From Verrucomicrobiia bacterium (GTDB taxonomy: Bacteria > Verrucomicrobiota > Verrucomicrobiia > Palsa-1439), in assembly GCA_022072455.1 (NCBI GenBank), contig JAJVHY010000004.1, positions 124,001-188,000 on the forward strand: a stretch of 64,000 nt of DNA, read 5' to 3'. A program made the position numbers and the translations under genes. Within the stretch, counting starts at the first letter, position 1, and each line of letters begins with the position of its first letter. This document shows, one piece after another, positions 1 to 7,548 of this stretch. Below the pieces are notes generated by a model. That model searched no databases. It had not been told where the DNA came from and was given only the letters and a program-made list of their open reading frames with translations.

Positions 1-1492
1 ACCCGGCTTGAAGTTCGCGCGCCGGCAATGCGCCTTGCATGAATTGCGCGAGCGGTCCGACCAGACTGGTCGGAGTCACGGTCGCCGGGAGCTGGGGCAG
101 GCCACCAACTTGGTTGAAACTCGGGGCCGCTTCCGCCGTCCGCCCGGCGGCAACCAGCGTGACGCCCTGCATGAAGAACGCCCATTGCCGGTGATGGGGC
201 CGTTGCCGGGTGAGTTGTTTCAGGTTTTCGCACTCGTTGAGCGCCGCCTGATATTGTTGTTGGGCAAGTGCCACGACGAGGTTGCTCCAGGTTTTGGTCC
301 ACGGGGCGTCCTCGGTGAAATCCACTTCGTCAACCACGGCGGCCGGCGGCGCCGGTAGGTTTGTCGTTTGGGCCACCGGCGGAGGCGGTTTAGGGGCCGG
401 GGCGGGCGGGCCGAAGCCGAGTTTGTCGCGATTGAACCACAACACGACGAGCGCGACCAAACACGCCAAGACAATGCCCCAGGTGAGCAACGCGCTTTTG
501 ACGGTGACTTGTTCGCCGGTCTCGGTGACGACGACCGGTTCGTCTTTGCGTTCGCGGAGCCGGCGTTCGGCGGTTTCGAGTTCGTGGATGAGTGCGTCGT
601 AGGATTGGTACCGGTCCGCCGGGCCTTTGGCGAGTGTGCGGCCGATGACGTGGGCGGTGTAATCTTGGAGAGTCGGGTTGAAGGTTTTGAGGTTGAGGGC
701 CGGGGTGTTGGTGTGTTTGGTGACGACTTCGCTCGCGGTTTTGGCGTCGAACGGCGGCCGCCCGGCGAGGGCGTGGAAGAGCGTGGCGCCGAGCGAATAC
801 ATGTCGCTGCGGAAATCTTCCGGTTGGCCGCGGAGTTTTTCGGGCGCAATATAATATGGTGTGCCCCAGATGACACCGCTGCCGTCGTTGGCGGTTTCGT
901 GTTGGGCAAGGGCGAGACCGAAATCCACGAGTTTGGGCTGGCCTTCTTCGTTGAAGAGGATGTTGCCGGGCTTGATGTCGCGGTGGAGGAGATTGCTTTG
1001 GTGCGCGGCGCGGAGCCCGCCGGCAATGGCAATGCCGATTTTGAGAACTTCGCCCTCGGGGAGTTTGTGTTTTTTGGTGATGCGCTCGTCGAGGCTGCCG
1101 CGTTCGAGCAGTTCCATCGTCAGGTAGTATTCGCCCTCGTGTTCGGCAAACGCGTAGACCTGCGCGACGTGAGGATGATTAACAGCGGCGGCGGCGCGGG
1201 CTTCACGGGCGAAGATTTCAATGAAGTGCGGGTCGCTGGCGAACTTATTGCGGAGGATCTTGACGGCGACGTAACGGTTAAGCTGGGTGTCAATGGCCTT
1301 GTAAACGGTACCCATGCCGCCGACGCCAAGGGCATTGAGGAGCAGCAGATTGCCAAACTGGGCGGGCACGACGGAAAGCGCGCCGCATTGAGCGCATTGC
1401 ACTTCCGTGAACGCTTGCTGCCCCGTCAAATCGAGCGGCGTATTGCAGCCGTGGCAATTGATGGAGTCGGGAACAACACCGGGGACATCCAT
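1..1492 (-). CDS. Serine/threonine protein kinase, C-terminus cut by window edge
   Basis: Reading leftward from ATG 1492-1490, the frame stays open to the window edge (about 497 codons seen). Residues 13-37 carry two Cys pairs (CHGC and CAQC), a small zinc-ribbon-like N-terminus. A Hanks-type kinase domain follows: glycine loop LGVGGMGTVYKA (about 55-66), VAVKIL with the ATP-binding Lys near 78, catalytic loop HRDIKPGN near 165, DFG near 185 and GTPYYIAPE. A hydrophobic segment near residues 331-352 (LLTWGIVLACLAALVVLWF) predicts one membrane span after the kinase domain, then a Pro-rich linker and a helical region that may hold TPR-like repeats. All catalytic residues are present, so an active membrane-anchored kinase is likely. 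Substrate is unknown. It is divergent from the dehydrogenase at 1573, with 80 bp between the starts. Confidence 0.93.
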   Translation of the reverse strand, partial: MDVPGVVPDSINCHGCNTPLDLTGQQAFTEVQCAQCGALSVVPAQFGNLLLLNALGVGGMGTVYKAIDTQLNRYVAVKILRNKFASDPHFIEIFAREARAAAAVNHPHVAQVYAFAEHEGEYYLTMELLERGSLDERITKKHKLPEGEVLKIGIAIAGGLRAAHQSNLLHRDIKPGNILFNEEGQPKLVDFGLALAQHETANDGSGVIWGTPYYIAPEKLRGQPEDFRSDMYSLGATLFHALAGRPPFDAKTASEVVTKHTNTPALNLKTFNPTLQDYTAHVIGRTLAKGPADRYQSYDALIHELETAERRLRERKDEPVVVTETGEQVTVKSALLTWGIVLACLVALVVLWFNRDKLGFGPPAPAPKPPPPVAQTTNLPAPPAAVVDEVDFTEDAPWTKTWSNLVVALAQQQYQAALNECENLKQLTRQRPHHRQWAFFMQGVTLVAAGRTAEAAPSFNQVGGLPQLPATVTPTSLVGPLAQFMQGALPARELQAG

Positions 1493-1572
1493 GCCTGCGA
1501 CCGTAGCATGAGATGGCGGGCGGCGGCAAGTTGTCGCTGTTTTATTGGGGCAGTCTTTGGTAAACAACCGGC

Positions 1573-2673
1573 ATGCCTGAAACCTATTTCATCATTCCGT
1601 CAGCCCAACACAACCAACTCATCGAACGCGCCTACCGGCACCGCGGTTACACCGCCGCGGAAGCCCACGACGGCGCGCGTTTCTGCGAACTAGCCTCGAC
1701 GCACGGGATCCGCACGCACAACGGCATCAAAGCCATTCACCTCGACGATCATTTCGGCTCGAAAGTCGGCGGCTGCACCCCCGGCGCGACGCTGGAGAAG
1801 TTGCCGTCGCAGTTCAAAGCCGTCCAAAAATGGAACGCGAATAAGAAGCTTGGGCAGTCGGTCGCGTTCGCCGCGATGGACACGTGCATGAAACTCGCCG
1901 ACGAATTCGGCACCGGCATCGTGACCGTGGACAACGCGTTTCACTATCTCTGGGGCGGCGGCTATGTGATTGAAGCCGCGAAGAAAGGCTACATCGCGTA
2001 CACCTGTTGCACCGCCGGCACGAGTGAAGTCGTCCCGTTCATGGGCAAATTTCCGACGATGGGCACGAACCCGCATTCTTGGGGCTTTCCGACGACCGAC
2101 GCCATCGGCTACCCAATCTGTATTGATTGGGCAACAAGCACCGTGGCCATGGGCCGCGTCCAGCAACTCGCGCGGGAAGGCAAACAACTCCCGCCCGGTG
2201 CCGCTGTTGACGCCGCCGGCAATCCAACCACCGATCCGCACAAAGCGAAATGGCTCTTGTTCTTCGGCCAACACAAAGGCTATGGCCTCGCGCTCGTGAA
2301 CGAACTTTTAGCGGCATTCACCGGCAGCGGCATTCCGTACCTGCGCGGCAAACCGAACGAAGGCCCGCAGGACGAGAAACACACACCGCATTTCTACTTC
2401 CAATGCACCCGCGCCGACGCGCTCGATTGCGGCAACTTCCCGGCAGGTCGCAACCAAAGCACCAACGTCAAAGCCGTCCTCGCCGACATTCGCGGCCACG
2501 GCAACGATAAGGTCATGTGGCCCGGCCAGCTCGAAGCGCAAGCCGCGGCATTGACCGCGAAACATGGCGGGCTACTTTTCACCAAAGCCGAGATCGAAGC
2601 CTTCAACGAAATCGCCCGCGACTGCGGCGAGAAAGCCTGGGATTTCACCAAATTTGCCATCGCTAATGTCTGA
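1573..2673 (+). CDS. Ldh-family (malate/L-lactate-type) NAD(P)-dependent dehydrogenase
   Basis: 366 residues, the usual size of the Ldh_2 fold, which is distinct from the classical Rossmann MDH/LDH. Recognisable stretches are HGIRTHNGI near residue 44, the glycine-rich [12 protein letters not shown], the [10 protein letters not shown] segment of the cofactor region, and [21 protein letters not shown] toward the C-terminus. Family members oxidise 2-hydroxy acids such as malate, L-lactate, ureidoglycolate or sulfolactate; the substrate here cannot be read from the sequence. ATG 1573 lies 80 bp from the divergent kinase start. The last codons overlap the beginning of the glnS remnant. Confidence 0.88.
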   Translation: MPETYFIIPSAQHNQLIERAYRHRGYTAAEAHDGARFCELASTHGIRTHNGIKAIHLDDHFGSKVGGCTPGATLEKLPSQFKAVQKWNANKKLGQSVAFAAMDTCMKLADEFGTGIVTVDNAFHYLWGGGYVIEAAKKGYIAYTCCTAGTSEVVPFMGKFPTMGTNPHSWGFPTTDAIGYPICIDWATSTVAMGRVQQLAREGKQLPPGAAVDAAGNPTTDPHKAKWLLFFGQHKGYGLALVNELLAAFTGSGIPYLRGKPNEGPQDEKHTPHFYFQCTRADALDCGNFPAGRNQSTNVKAVLADIRGHGNDKVMWPGQLEAQAAALTAKHGGLLFTKAEIEAFNEIARDCGEKAWDFTKFAIANV

Positions 2674-3073
2674 TTTGACGGTGCCGGTTGATTCTGCCCC
2701 GGTGTCTTACCGGATCCGCCCCGCCTCGCATCATCAGACCAGCGACAAGTGGTGCATCTATCCGCTCTACGGCTGGATTCTCGAAAACCTCGGCTAGCCC
2801 GCCGAAGCCTTGGCGAAGGCGAGCCGACCACGTCCCCGGCAGATCGAATCCGCCAAGCACGCGATTGACGCCGAATTCCGTCTCGACGATCGCCTCTTCA
2901 CAGCGGCGGAGCCGGATGCGGATGGTGATTTCAAAAAGAACACCAACCCGCACAGCCTAGAAGTCGTCACCGCCAAGTGCGAACCTAGCGTGAAGTTGGT
3001 GACACCCGACGCGCGCTATCAGTTTGAGCGGTTGGCATCCATGCGCCGCGCTCAATCCGGCAGGGGTGGATAA
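2666..3073 (+). pseudogene. glnS: Glutaminyl-tRNA synthetase remnant with large internal deletions
   Basis: One reading frame, interrupted by TAG at 2795-2797, contains pieces of GlnRS in the correct order. Residues such as [20 protein letters not shown] match the catalytic-core segment that in E. coli reads [20 protein letters not shown]. This runs straight into YGWILENLG (E. coli YDWVLDN), skipping the intervening core. RPRQIE (E. coli PRQYE) follows, and then SAKHAIDAEFRL-DRLF and NPHSLEVVTAKCEPS match the C-terminal anticodon-binding barrel (E. coli AHALPVEIRLYDRLF and NPESLVI). About 400 of the roughly 550 residues are missing. It cannot encode a synthetase, so glutamine charging must rely on another gene or on the amidotransferase route. 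Confidence 0.8.
2796..2826. repeat. Candidate palindromic repeat inserted in the glnS remnant
   Basis: The segment around GCCGAAGCCTTGGCGAAGGC is an imperfect inverted repeat. It lies between the remnant pieces equivalent to LDN and PRQ of GlnRS, where the intact protein has only about six residues. Its translations (AEALAKA on the plus strand, LAFAKASAG on the minus) resemble a short palindromic element that I recall recurring in unrelated bacterial proteins; that recollection was not checked. It carries or abuts the TAG that interrupts the frame. Confidence 0.4.
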
Positions 3074-3114
3074 TCTTCCAGCGCCAAGGCGACGCGGCCA
3101 AGTCGGGTTCGGCG

Positions 3115-3570
3115 GTGAAGATGTTGCCGGGAGGGAAATGTCGCCTAGAATGTGCCCTGACGACTTTGAACCACTCGGAAACAAATCGGACACGCCGGAC
3201 CGCGGGATTATCCATCGCGGTCAATGGTCTGTTGTCGTGGACAGTCTGGCCGTTGGTGCTGCCGCCGTTCCGCTTCTGCTCCGGGCGGGAGTTGCTGGAG
3301 GTCTTGCTCTGGCAAGGCATGGGACTGGTGGGCTGGCCCGTGGGGTTGGTGGGCGGGCTGGCGAATCTGGTCCTGCACCGCGCCGGGACGGGTCTGGTGA
3401 GTCTGCTGCTGCTGGCGATGTATCCGGTGATTATCTTGTTGTTCCTGTTCAGCCTGATTCCCAAGCGCCCCCGGTGGTGGGTGTTGGCCGTGCTGCACCT
3501 CGTGCTCACCGGCACGTTTGCGGCAGTCTGGTACAAAGTCCTCAATGGCTATGATTTCATGCGAGGATAA
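3115..3570 (+). CDS. Predicted multi-pass membrane protein, unknown function
   Basis: 151 codons from ATG 3115. The first 30 residues are unconvincing and the true start may be downstream. From about residue 33 the protein is strongly hydrophobic. Four candidate membrane spans lie near LSIAVNGLLSWTVWPLVLP, LVGWPVGLVGGLANLVLH, LVSLLLLAMYPVIILLFLF and WWVLAVLHLVLTGTFAAVW, the last two separated by the charged turn PKRPR. No recognised domain. It follows the glnS remnant and precedes another short hydrophobic frame that starts within its stop codon (TAATG at 3568-3572), which suggests a former operon. Confidence 0.5.
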   Translation: MKMLPGGKCRLECALTTLNHSETNRTRRTAGLSIAVNGLLSWTVWPLVLPPFRFCSGRELLEVLLWQGMGLVGWPVGLVGGLANLVLHRAGTGLVSLLLLAMYPVIILLFLFSLIPKRPRWWVLAVLHLVLTGTFAAVWYKVLNGYDFMRG

Positions 3571-3693
3571 TGAATTCGCCACCGCAAGAAGCCATCGAAG
3601 CCCGACGAGAACACCTGGTCGCGTTTGGTCGCTGCTGGTGGTGATATTGGCTTCAGTGGTGGGCATCACCGTTCTCGGGTTGCCGGCAAACGT

Positions 3694-3912
3694 ATGCTGC
3701 TCACGCCGACGCAGCTTCTGATCTCGGCGGGGATGTTCATTCTGGCCATCGCGCCGCTGATGGTGTTGGGAGCATTCGGCTGGTTGCTCGTGGCTCGCGC
3801 GTTCGTGCCGCGGTCGGTCGCCAAGGCATTCTTCATCCATCCCGGTTTCAGGATTCTGTCCCGGATTGACGAACGGATGTTTCATTGTGTGGATGGGAAA
3901 GACGCCGAGTAG
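3694..3912 (+). CDS. Short membrane protein or C-terminal part of a broken membrane-protein gene
   Basis: From ATG 3694 about 72 residues are open, with one long or two short hydrophobic segments (LLISAGMFILAIAPLMVLG, FGWLLVARAFV) followed by a soluble tail ending CVDGKDAE. Upstream, a frame beginning at ATG 3570 reads MNSPPQEAIEARREHLVAFG and then stops. A second frame there reads WSLLVVILASVVGITVLGLP. The three pieces look like one small membrane protein broken by two frameshifts, but a free-standing 72-residue protein is equally possible. No function can be assigned. Confidence 0.35.
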   Translation: MLLTPTQLLISAGMFILAIAPLMVLGAFGWLLVARAFVPRSVAKAFFIHPGFRILSRIDERMFHCVDGKDAE

Positions 3913-3927
3913 CGCCATTAGTTTTTT

Positions 3928-3954
3928 CGTGCCATTCGTGTCATTCGTGGTTAT
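3928..3954. repeat. Three 9-bp tandem direct repeats (CGTGNCATT type)
   Basis: CGTGCCATT, CGTGTCATT and CGTGGTTAT follow each other directly after a T6 run, 36 bp before the start of the sugar kinase gene. The unit resembles a short intergenic repeat (ATTCGTGTC-like) that I recall from other Verrucomicrobiota and Planctomycetota; this is unverified. A regulatory role is possible but not shown. Confidence 0.5.
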
Positions 3955-3989
3955 CAAATTGCCGTTCACCCCGATTGGAGAATACAACC

Positions 3990-5081
3990 ATGTCCCTCAA
4001 ACTTCGTGACCAATACAAATTCGACCAACTCTCGCTCGGCGAAATCATGCTCCGCCTCGATCCCGGCGAAGGACGCGTCCGGACGGCCCGGCAATTCACG
4101 GCTTGGGAAGGCGGCGGCGAATATAACGTCGCGCGCGGCCTGCGGAAATGTTTCGGCCTCAAGACCGCCGTCGCCACGGCATTCGTGGACAATGAAGTCG
4201 GCCATCTCATCGAAGATTTCATCATGCAGGGCGGCGTGGCGACGGATTTCATCCAGTGGCGGGCTGACGACGGCATCGGCCGGTCGGTGCGCAATGGGTT
4301 GAACTTTACTGAACGCGGCTTTGGCATTCGTGGCGCGGTGGGCGTGCCGGATCGCGGGCATACTGCCGCGAGCCAGCTCAAACCCGGCGATTTCGATTGG
4401 GAAAAGATTTTTGGCGAACTCGGCGTGCGGTGGTTTCATACTGGCGGGATTTTTGCGGCGCTGAGTGAGACGACGGCAGCGTTGACCGTCGAAGCGGTGA
4501 AGGCTGCAGCCAAGCACGGGACGATCGTGAGCTACGACCTGAATTACCGCCCGAGCTTGTGGAAAAGCATCGGCGGTCAGAAAAAGGCCCGCGAAGTCAA
4601 CCGCGAGATCGCGAAGTATGTGGATGTGATGATCGGCAATGAGGAAGATTTCACTGCGTGCCTCGGGTTCGAGGTCAAAGGCATTGACCACAATCTCACC
4701 AAGATCGAGACCGAAGCGTTCAAGCAGATGATCGCGACTGCGGTCAGCGAGTTCACGAACTTCAAAGTCGCGGCGACGACGTTGCGCTCGGTGATTTCGG
4801 CCACGAAAAACGATTGGAGCGCAATCTGTTGGCACGACGGCAAGTTTTATGAAAGCCGGAAGTATCCCGGCTTGGAAATTCTCGACCGGGTCGGCGGCGG
4901 CGACAGTTTTGCGAGTGGCTTGATCTACGGTTTCCTCAAGACCGGTGATGCGCAAAAGGCCGTGGACTACGGCGCCGCGCACGGGGCGTTGGCGATGACG
5001 ACCCCCGGTGACACTTCGATGGCGACCTGCAAGGAAGTCGAGAAGGTCATGGGCGGCGGCAGCGCCCGCGTGCAACGTTGA
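3990..5081 (+). CDS. PfkB-family carbohydrate kinase, 2-keto-3-deoxygluconate kinase-like
   Basis: 363 residues from ATG 3990, preceded by GGAG at 3977-3980. The ribokinase fold is indicated by the N-terminal [17 protein letters not shown] stretch, the substrate-loop region [16 protein letters not shown], and the C-terminal signature [16 protein letters not shown] containing the catalytic Asp. The opening residues and the GGGEYNVA motif are most like KdgK-type kinases, which phosphorylate 2-keto-3-deoxygluconate to KDPG in uronate catabolism. Fructokinase cannot be excluded. It stands alone, followed by tRNA-Ser. Confidence 0.85.
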   Translation: MSLKLRDQYKFDQLSLGEIMLRLDPGEGRVRTARQFTAWEGGGEYNVARGLRKCFGLKTAVATAFVDNEVGHLIEDFIMQGGVATDFIQWRADDGIGRSVRNGLNFTERGFGIRGAVGVPDRGHTAASQLKPGDFDWEKIFGELGVRWFHTGGIFAALSETTAALTVEAVKAAAKHGTIVSYDLNYRPSLWKSIGGQKKAREVNREIAKYVDVMIGNEEDFTACLGFEVKGIDHNLTKIETEAFKQMIATAVSEFTNFKVAATTLRSVISATKNDWSAICWHDGKFYESRKYPGLEILDRVGGGDSFASGLIYGFLKTGDAQKAVDYGAAHGALAMTTPGDTSMATCKEVEKVMGGGSARVQR

Positions 5082-5128
5082 CGGTTTTCCCGGCCCGGCG
5101 TAGTCTCCCACGCGCCAGACCGGCAAGC

Positions 5129-5218
5129 GGAGGGATGGCCGAGTGGTTGAAGGCGGCGGTCTTGAAAACCGCTAGGCTCGCAAGGGTCTCGGGGGTTCGA
5201 ATCCCTCTCCCTCCGCCA
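5129..5218 (+). tRNA. tRNA-Ser (anticodon UGA), CCA encoded
   Basis: Acceptor GGAGGGA (5129-5135) pairs with TCCCTCC (5208-5214), followed by discriminator G and genomic CCA (5216-5218). The anticodon stem GCGGT/ACCGC flanks loop CTTGAAA, giving anticodon TGA (5163-5165). The long variable arm typical of tRNA-Ser lies at about 5173-5190, and the T arm holds GGGGGTTCGAATCCC. All arms fold. It reads UCA (and UCG by wobble). Confidence 0.97.
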
Positions 5219-5281
5219 CTTGACCGCCGCCCCGCGGTCTGTTACAACGCTGCCGTTGTTTATGTGGCCAATTTTTTGATC

Positions 5282-5319
5282 AAACCGTGTCGCTCCCCAC
5301 TGGAGAACACGGTTTTTTT
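5282..5319 (+). terminator. Rho-independent terminator between tRNA-Ser and cspA
   Basis: AAACCGTGT (5282-5290) is the exact reverse complement of ACACGGTTT (5307-5315). A 16-nt loop separates the arms and a run of T residues follows. It lies 63 bp after the tRNA and 47 bp before the cold-shock gene, so it most simply ends the tRNA transcript. A role as a cold-responsive leader hairpin is an alternative. Confidence 0.75.
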
Positions 5320-5365
5320 GTTTGGTGTGGACAGGGCAGATTCGGCAACCAACGGGAGGCAGGCT

Positions 5366-5566
5366 ATGGCACGCGGTCGCGTCAAGTGGTTCAACGAGAA
5401 AAAAGGGTTCGGATTCATCGAGCAAGAGGGTGGGACGGATGTTTTCGTCCACTTTTCGGCCATCACCGGTGAAGGGTTCAAGACTCTCACCGAAGGGCAA
5501 CAAGTCGAGTTCGACGTAACGCAGGACGCCAAAGGCGCGAAAGCCCAAAACGTCCGCGCCGCCTGA
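5366..5566 (+). CDS. Cold-shock domain protein (CspA family)
   Basis: 66 residues, a single OB-fold cold-shock domain. RNP1 is seen as KGFGFIEQ and RNP2 as VFVHFSAI; the N-terminus [11 protein letters not shown] and the C-terminal [17 protein letters not shown] are standard. It binds single-stranded RNA or DNA as an RNA chaperone. ATG 5366 follows a strong Shine-Dalgarno (GGGAGG, 5354-5359). The preceding hairpin terminator suggests it has its own promoter in the short space before 5366. Confidence 0.95.
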   Translation: MARGRVKWFNEKKGFGFIEQEGGTDVFVHFSAITGEGFKTLTEGQQVEFDVTQDAKGAKAQNVRAA

Positions 5567-5626
5567 GTCAGTCGCCAGTTGTTACGACCATTGCCGTCTG
5601 CCGCCGCCGATGGTAGCATCCACCGC

Positions 5627-6631
5627 GTGGACGCACTGGTTGTCATTCTGAGTCTCGTCACGCTCGCGACTGTCATCGTGTTGTTGATGGTTTTTCTCCG
5701 CGAACGCAACAAGCCGGCAGTCCCCGACCAATCCCTTCTCCTGCTCCAAAACCAACTCGGCACCCTGCAGGAACGCATCGACCGGTTCGGCGAAACCGTT
5801 GCCACCAGCCTCCAAAAATCGAGCGATTCGATGAACGATCGCTTGAACAACGCCGCCAAAGTGGTCGGGGATCTCCGCGAAAAGGTCGGCCAGATCCACG
5901 AAGTCGGCAAAGCCGCCGCCGAACTCGTCAACATCATGCGCGCCCCCAAACTGCGCGGCGGCATGGGCGAACTCTTCCTCGGCGACCTGCTCGCGCAAAT
6001 CCTCCCGCCCGAGCACTACACCCTCCAACACGCGTTCAAGAGCGGCGAGAAAGTGGACGCCGCGATCCAAGTCGGCAACCGTCTCGTGCCGGTGGACGCC
6101 AAATTCCCCTACGAAAACTTCCGCCGCGTCGTCGAGGCCGGCACCGATGCCGACCGGGTCGCCGCGCGCAAGCAATTCCTCCGCGACGTGAAAAAACATG
6201 TGGACGCCATCGCCGGCAAGTACATCTTGCCGGATGAAGGGACGTATGACTTCGCGCTCATGTATGTCCCGGCCGAGAACGTCTACTACGAAACCATCAT
6301 CAAACAAGAGGCCGGCGAAGAGCACGAGTTGCTCGGCTACGCCTTACAGAAACGCGTCATCCCGGTTTCGCCCAATTCCTTCTACGCGTACCTCCAGACG
6401 ATTTTGCTCGGCTTGCGCGGGATGAAGGTCGAACAGCGGGCGCAGGAAATCCTCGCCACGCTGGGCCGGTTACGTGGTGATTTCGACAAGCTCGAAGAAA
6501 ACTTCCGCGTCCTCGGCAAACATCTCACCAATGCGACCGGCAGTTATGTGGAGACCGAAAAATCGCTGACGAAGTTGGACACGAAACTCGACCAAGTGAC
6601 CACGCCGCAACTGCCGGGCGCAGCCTCGTAG
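5627..6631 (+). CDS. rmuC: RmuC-family DNA recombination protein
   Basis: About 334 residues from GTG 5627; TTG 5579 in the same frame would add 16 residues. The order is an N-terminal membrane span (ALVVILSLVTLATVIVLLMVF), a coiled coil (QSLLLLQNQLGTLQERIDRF), then the RmuC core with RGGMGELFLGDLLAQILPPEHY, VDAKFPYENF, YVPAENVYYETI and PVSPNSFYAYLQTI. The core resembles a PD-(D/E)xK nuclease. RmuC limits inversion of short inverted repeats in E. coli. It starts 61 bp after cspA and could be cotranscribed. Confidence 0.9.
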   Translation: MDALVVILSLVTLATVIVLLMVFLRERNKPAVPDQSLLLLQNQLGTLQERIDRFGETVATSLQKSSDSMNDRLNNAAKVVGDLREKVGQIHEVGKAAAELVNIMRAPKLRGGMGELFLGDLLAQILPPEHYTLQHAFKSGEKVDAAIQVGNRLVPVDAKFPYENFRRVVEAGTDADRVAARKQFLRDVKKHVDAIAGKYILPDEGTYDFALMYVPAENVYYETIIKQEAGEEHELLGYALQKRVIPVSPNSFYAYLQTILLGLRGMKVEQRAQEILATLGRLRGDFDKLEENFRVLGKHLTNATGSYVETEKSLTKLDTKLDQVTTPQLPGAAS

Positions 6632-6694
6632 AACGAGCTTCCCGCTCGTTCACCTGGGAATTACGGACAACCAGGATGCATGTCCATGCGATGC

Positions 6695-7531
6695 TCAGTG
6701 CCACTTGCCGTAGGAACCGACACTCTTGAACTCTTCGCCGCATGGGCCGCCACCGGTGCTATCGCTGACCAGCGCGGAAATGTCTTTGCCGGCGAAGTCG
6801 AGCAACGGCTTGTAGGCCGTCGCCACTTCCGCGGAATGTTTCGGCAGGTAATGACAGATAAACGCCCGCCGCCACTGGGTCTTGGACCGGTTCGGTGGCG
6901 AACCGTGAATGAGACTGCCGTTGAAAAACAGCACATCGCCCGGCTGCATCTCCACCGCGATGGCTTTCTTGTTGCCGGGAATGCGGACCAAGTGCGTCGT
7001 GAAACTCTCGTTGATGTCGGCGGTTTCAGGGCACACAATGTCCTCAGTGTGCGTGCCCGGCACCACATACAGACAGCCGTTCTCCGCCGAGCAGGCGTCG
7101 ATCGCCGTCCACGCCGCCATGCACGTTGCCGGCTTCACGTGCAGATAGAAATTATCCTGATGCAACGCCTGCCCCTTCGCCCCGGGCGGCTTAAAGTAAA
7201 ACATGGATTGCGCGCCCGCCGGCTCCTCCCCCATCAACGCGGACAAAACATCGTACACCCGTTGGTCGAGGAGGTAGCGTTTCGACATTTCATCGTACCG
7301 GTGCGGCATCATCACCCGGGGATACTGGCGGAGCGGATCGTTGGCGGCGGCCGGGCTGCGGTCCGGCTCCCAGGAGCCGGCGATGGGCTGACCGGCGGCA
7401 CCAATGCCGTCGAACTTCGCGCGAATCTCCGCCACTTCCGCCGCCGTAAACAACCCACGCGCGATGAAATACCCGTCCCGTTGATAATTGGTTAAATCCG
7501 CTGCGCTGACTGCGTACCCGTGTGTCTTCAT
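6695..7531 (-). CDS. Phytanoyl-CoA dioxygenase (PhyH)-family Fe(II)/2-oxoglutarate oxygenase
   Basis: 278 residues from ATG 7531. The double-stranded beta-helix iron site is visible: HQD in LHQDNFYLHV, and the distal His in LIHGSPPNRS followed by an Arg for 2-oxoglutarate. Other family landmarks are GCLYVVPGTH and EMQPGDVLFFNGSL. PhyH proteins hydroxylate varied small molecules, and the substrate is not evident. The gene is divergent from an AraC regulator at 7549, the same arrangement as at 39.0-40.8 kb. If ATG 7549 is the regulator start, only 17 bp lie between the genes and the promoters must overlap coding sequence. Confidence 0.88.
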   Translation of the reverse strand: MKTHGYAVSAADLTNYQRDGYFIARGLFTAAEVAEIRAKFDGIGAAGQPIAGSWEPDRSPAAANDPLRQYPRVMMPHRYDEMSKRYLLDQRVYDVLSALMGEEPAGAQSMFYFKPPGAKGQALHQDNFYLHVKPATCMAAWTAIDACSAENGCLYVVPGTHTEDIVCPETADINESFTTHLVRIPGNKKAIAVEMQPGDVLFFNGSLIHGSPPNRSKTQWRRAFICHYLPKHSAEVATAYKPLLDFAGKDISALVSDSTGGGPCGEEFKSVGSYGKWH

Positions 7532-7548
7532 GCGAATACTGATAGCAG

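Noticed and set aside
368-1693. A 441-codon open frame on the plus strand opposite the kinase
   Set aside because: The minus strand carries the full set of kinase motifs across the same bases. The plus frame is an antisense shadow typical of GC-rich genes and has no recognisable domain.
3966-5126. A 386-codon minus-strand open frame opposite the PfkB kinase and reaching into tRNA-Ser
   Set aside because: The plus strand has a clear PfkB protein with a Shine-Dalgarno, and the minus frame runs into a tRNA gene. It is a shadow.
5100-5330. Possible integration site at tRNA-Ser
   Set aside because: No integrase, no second partial tRNA copy and no composition change were seen next to it; the neighbours are housekeeping genes.
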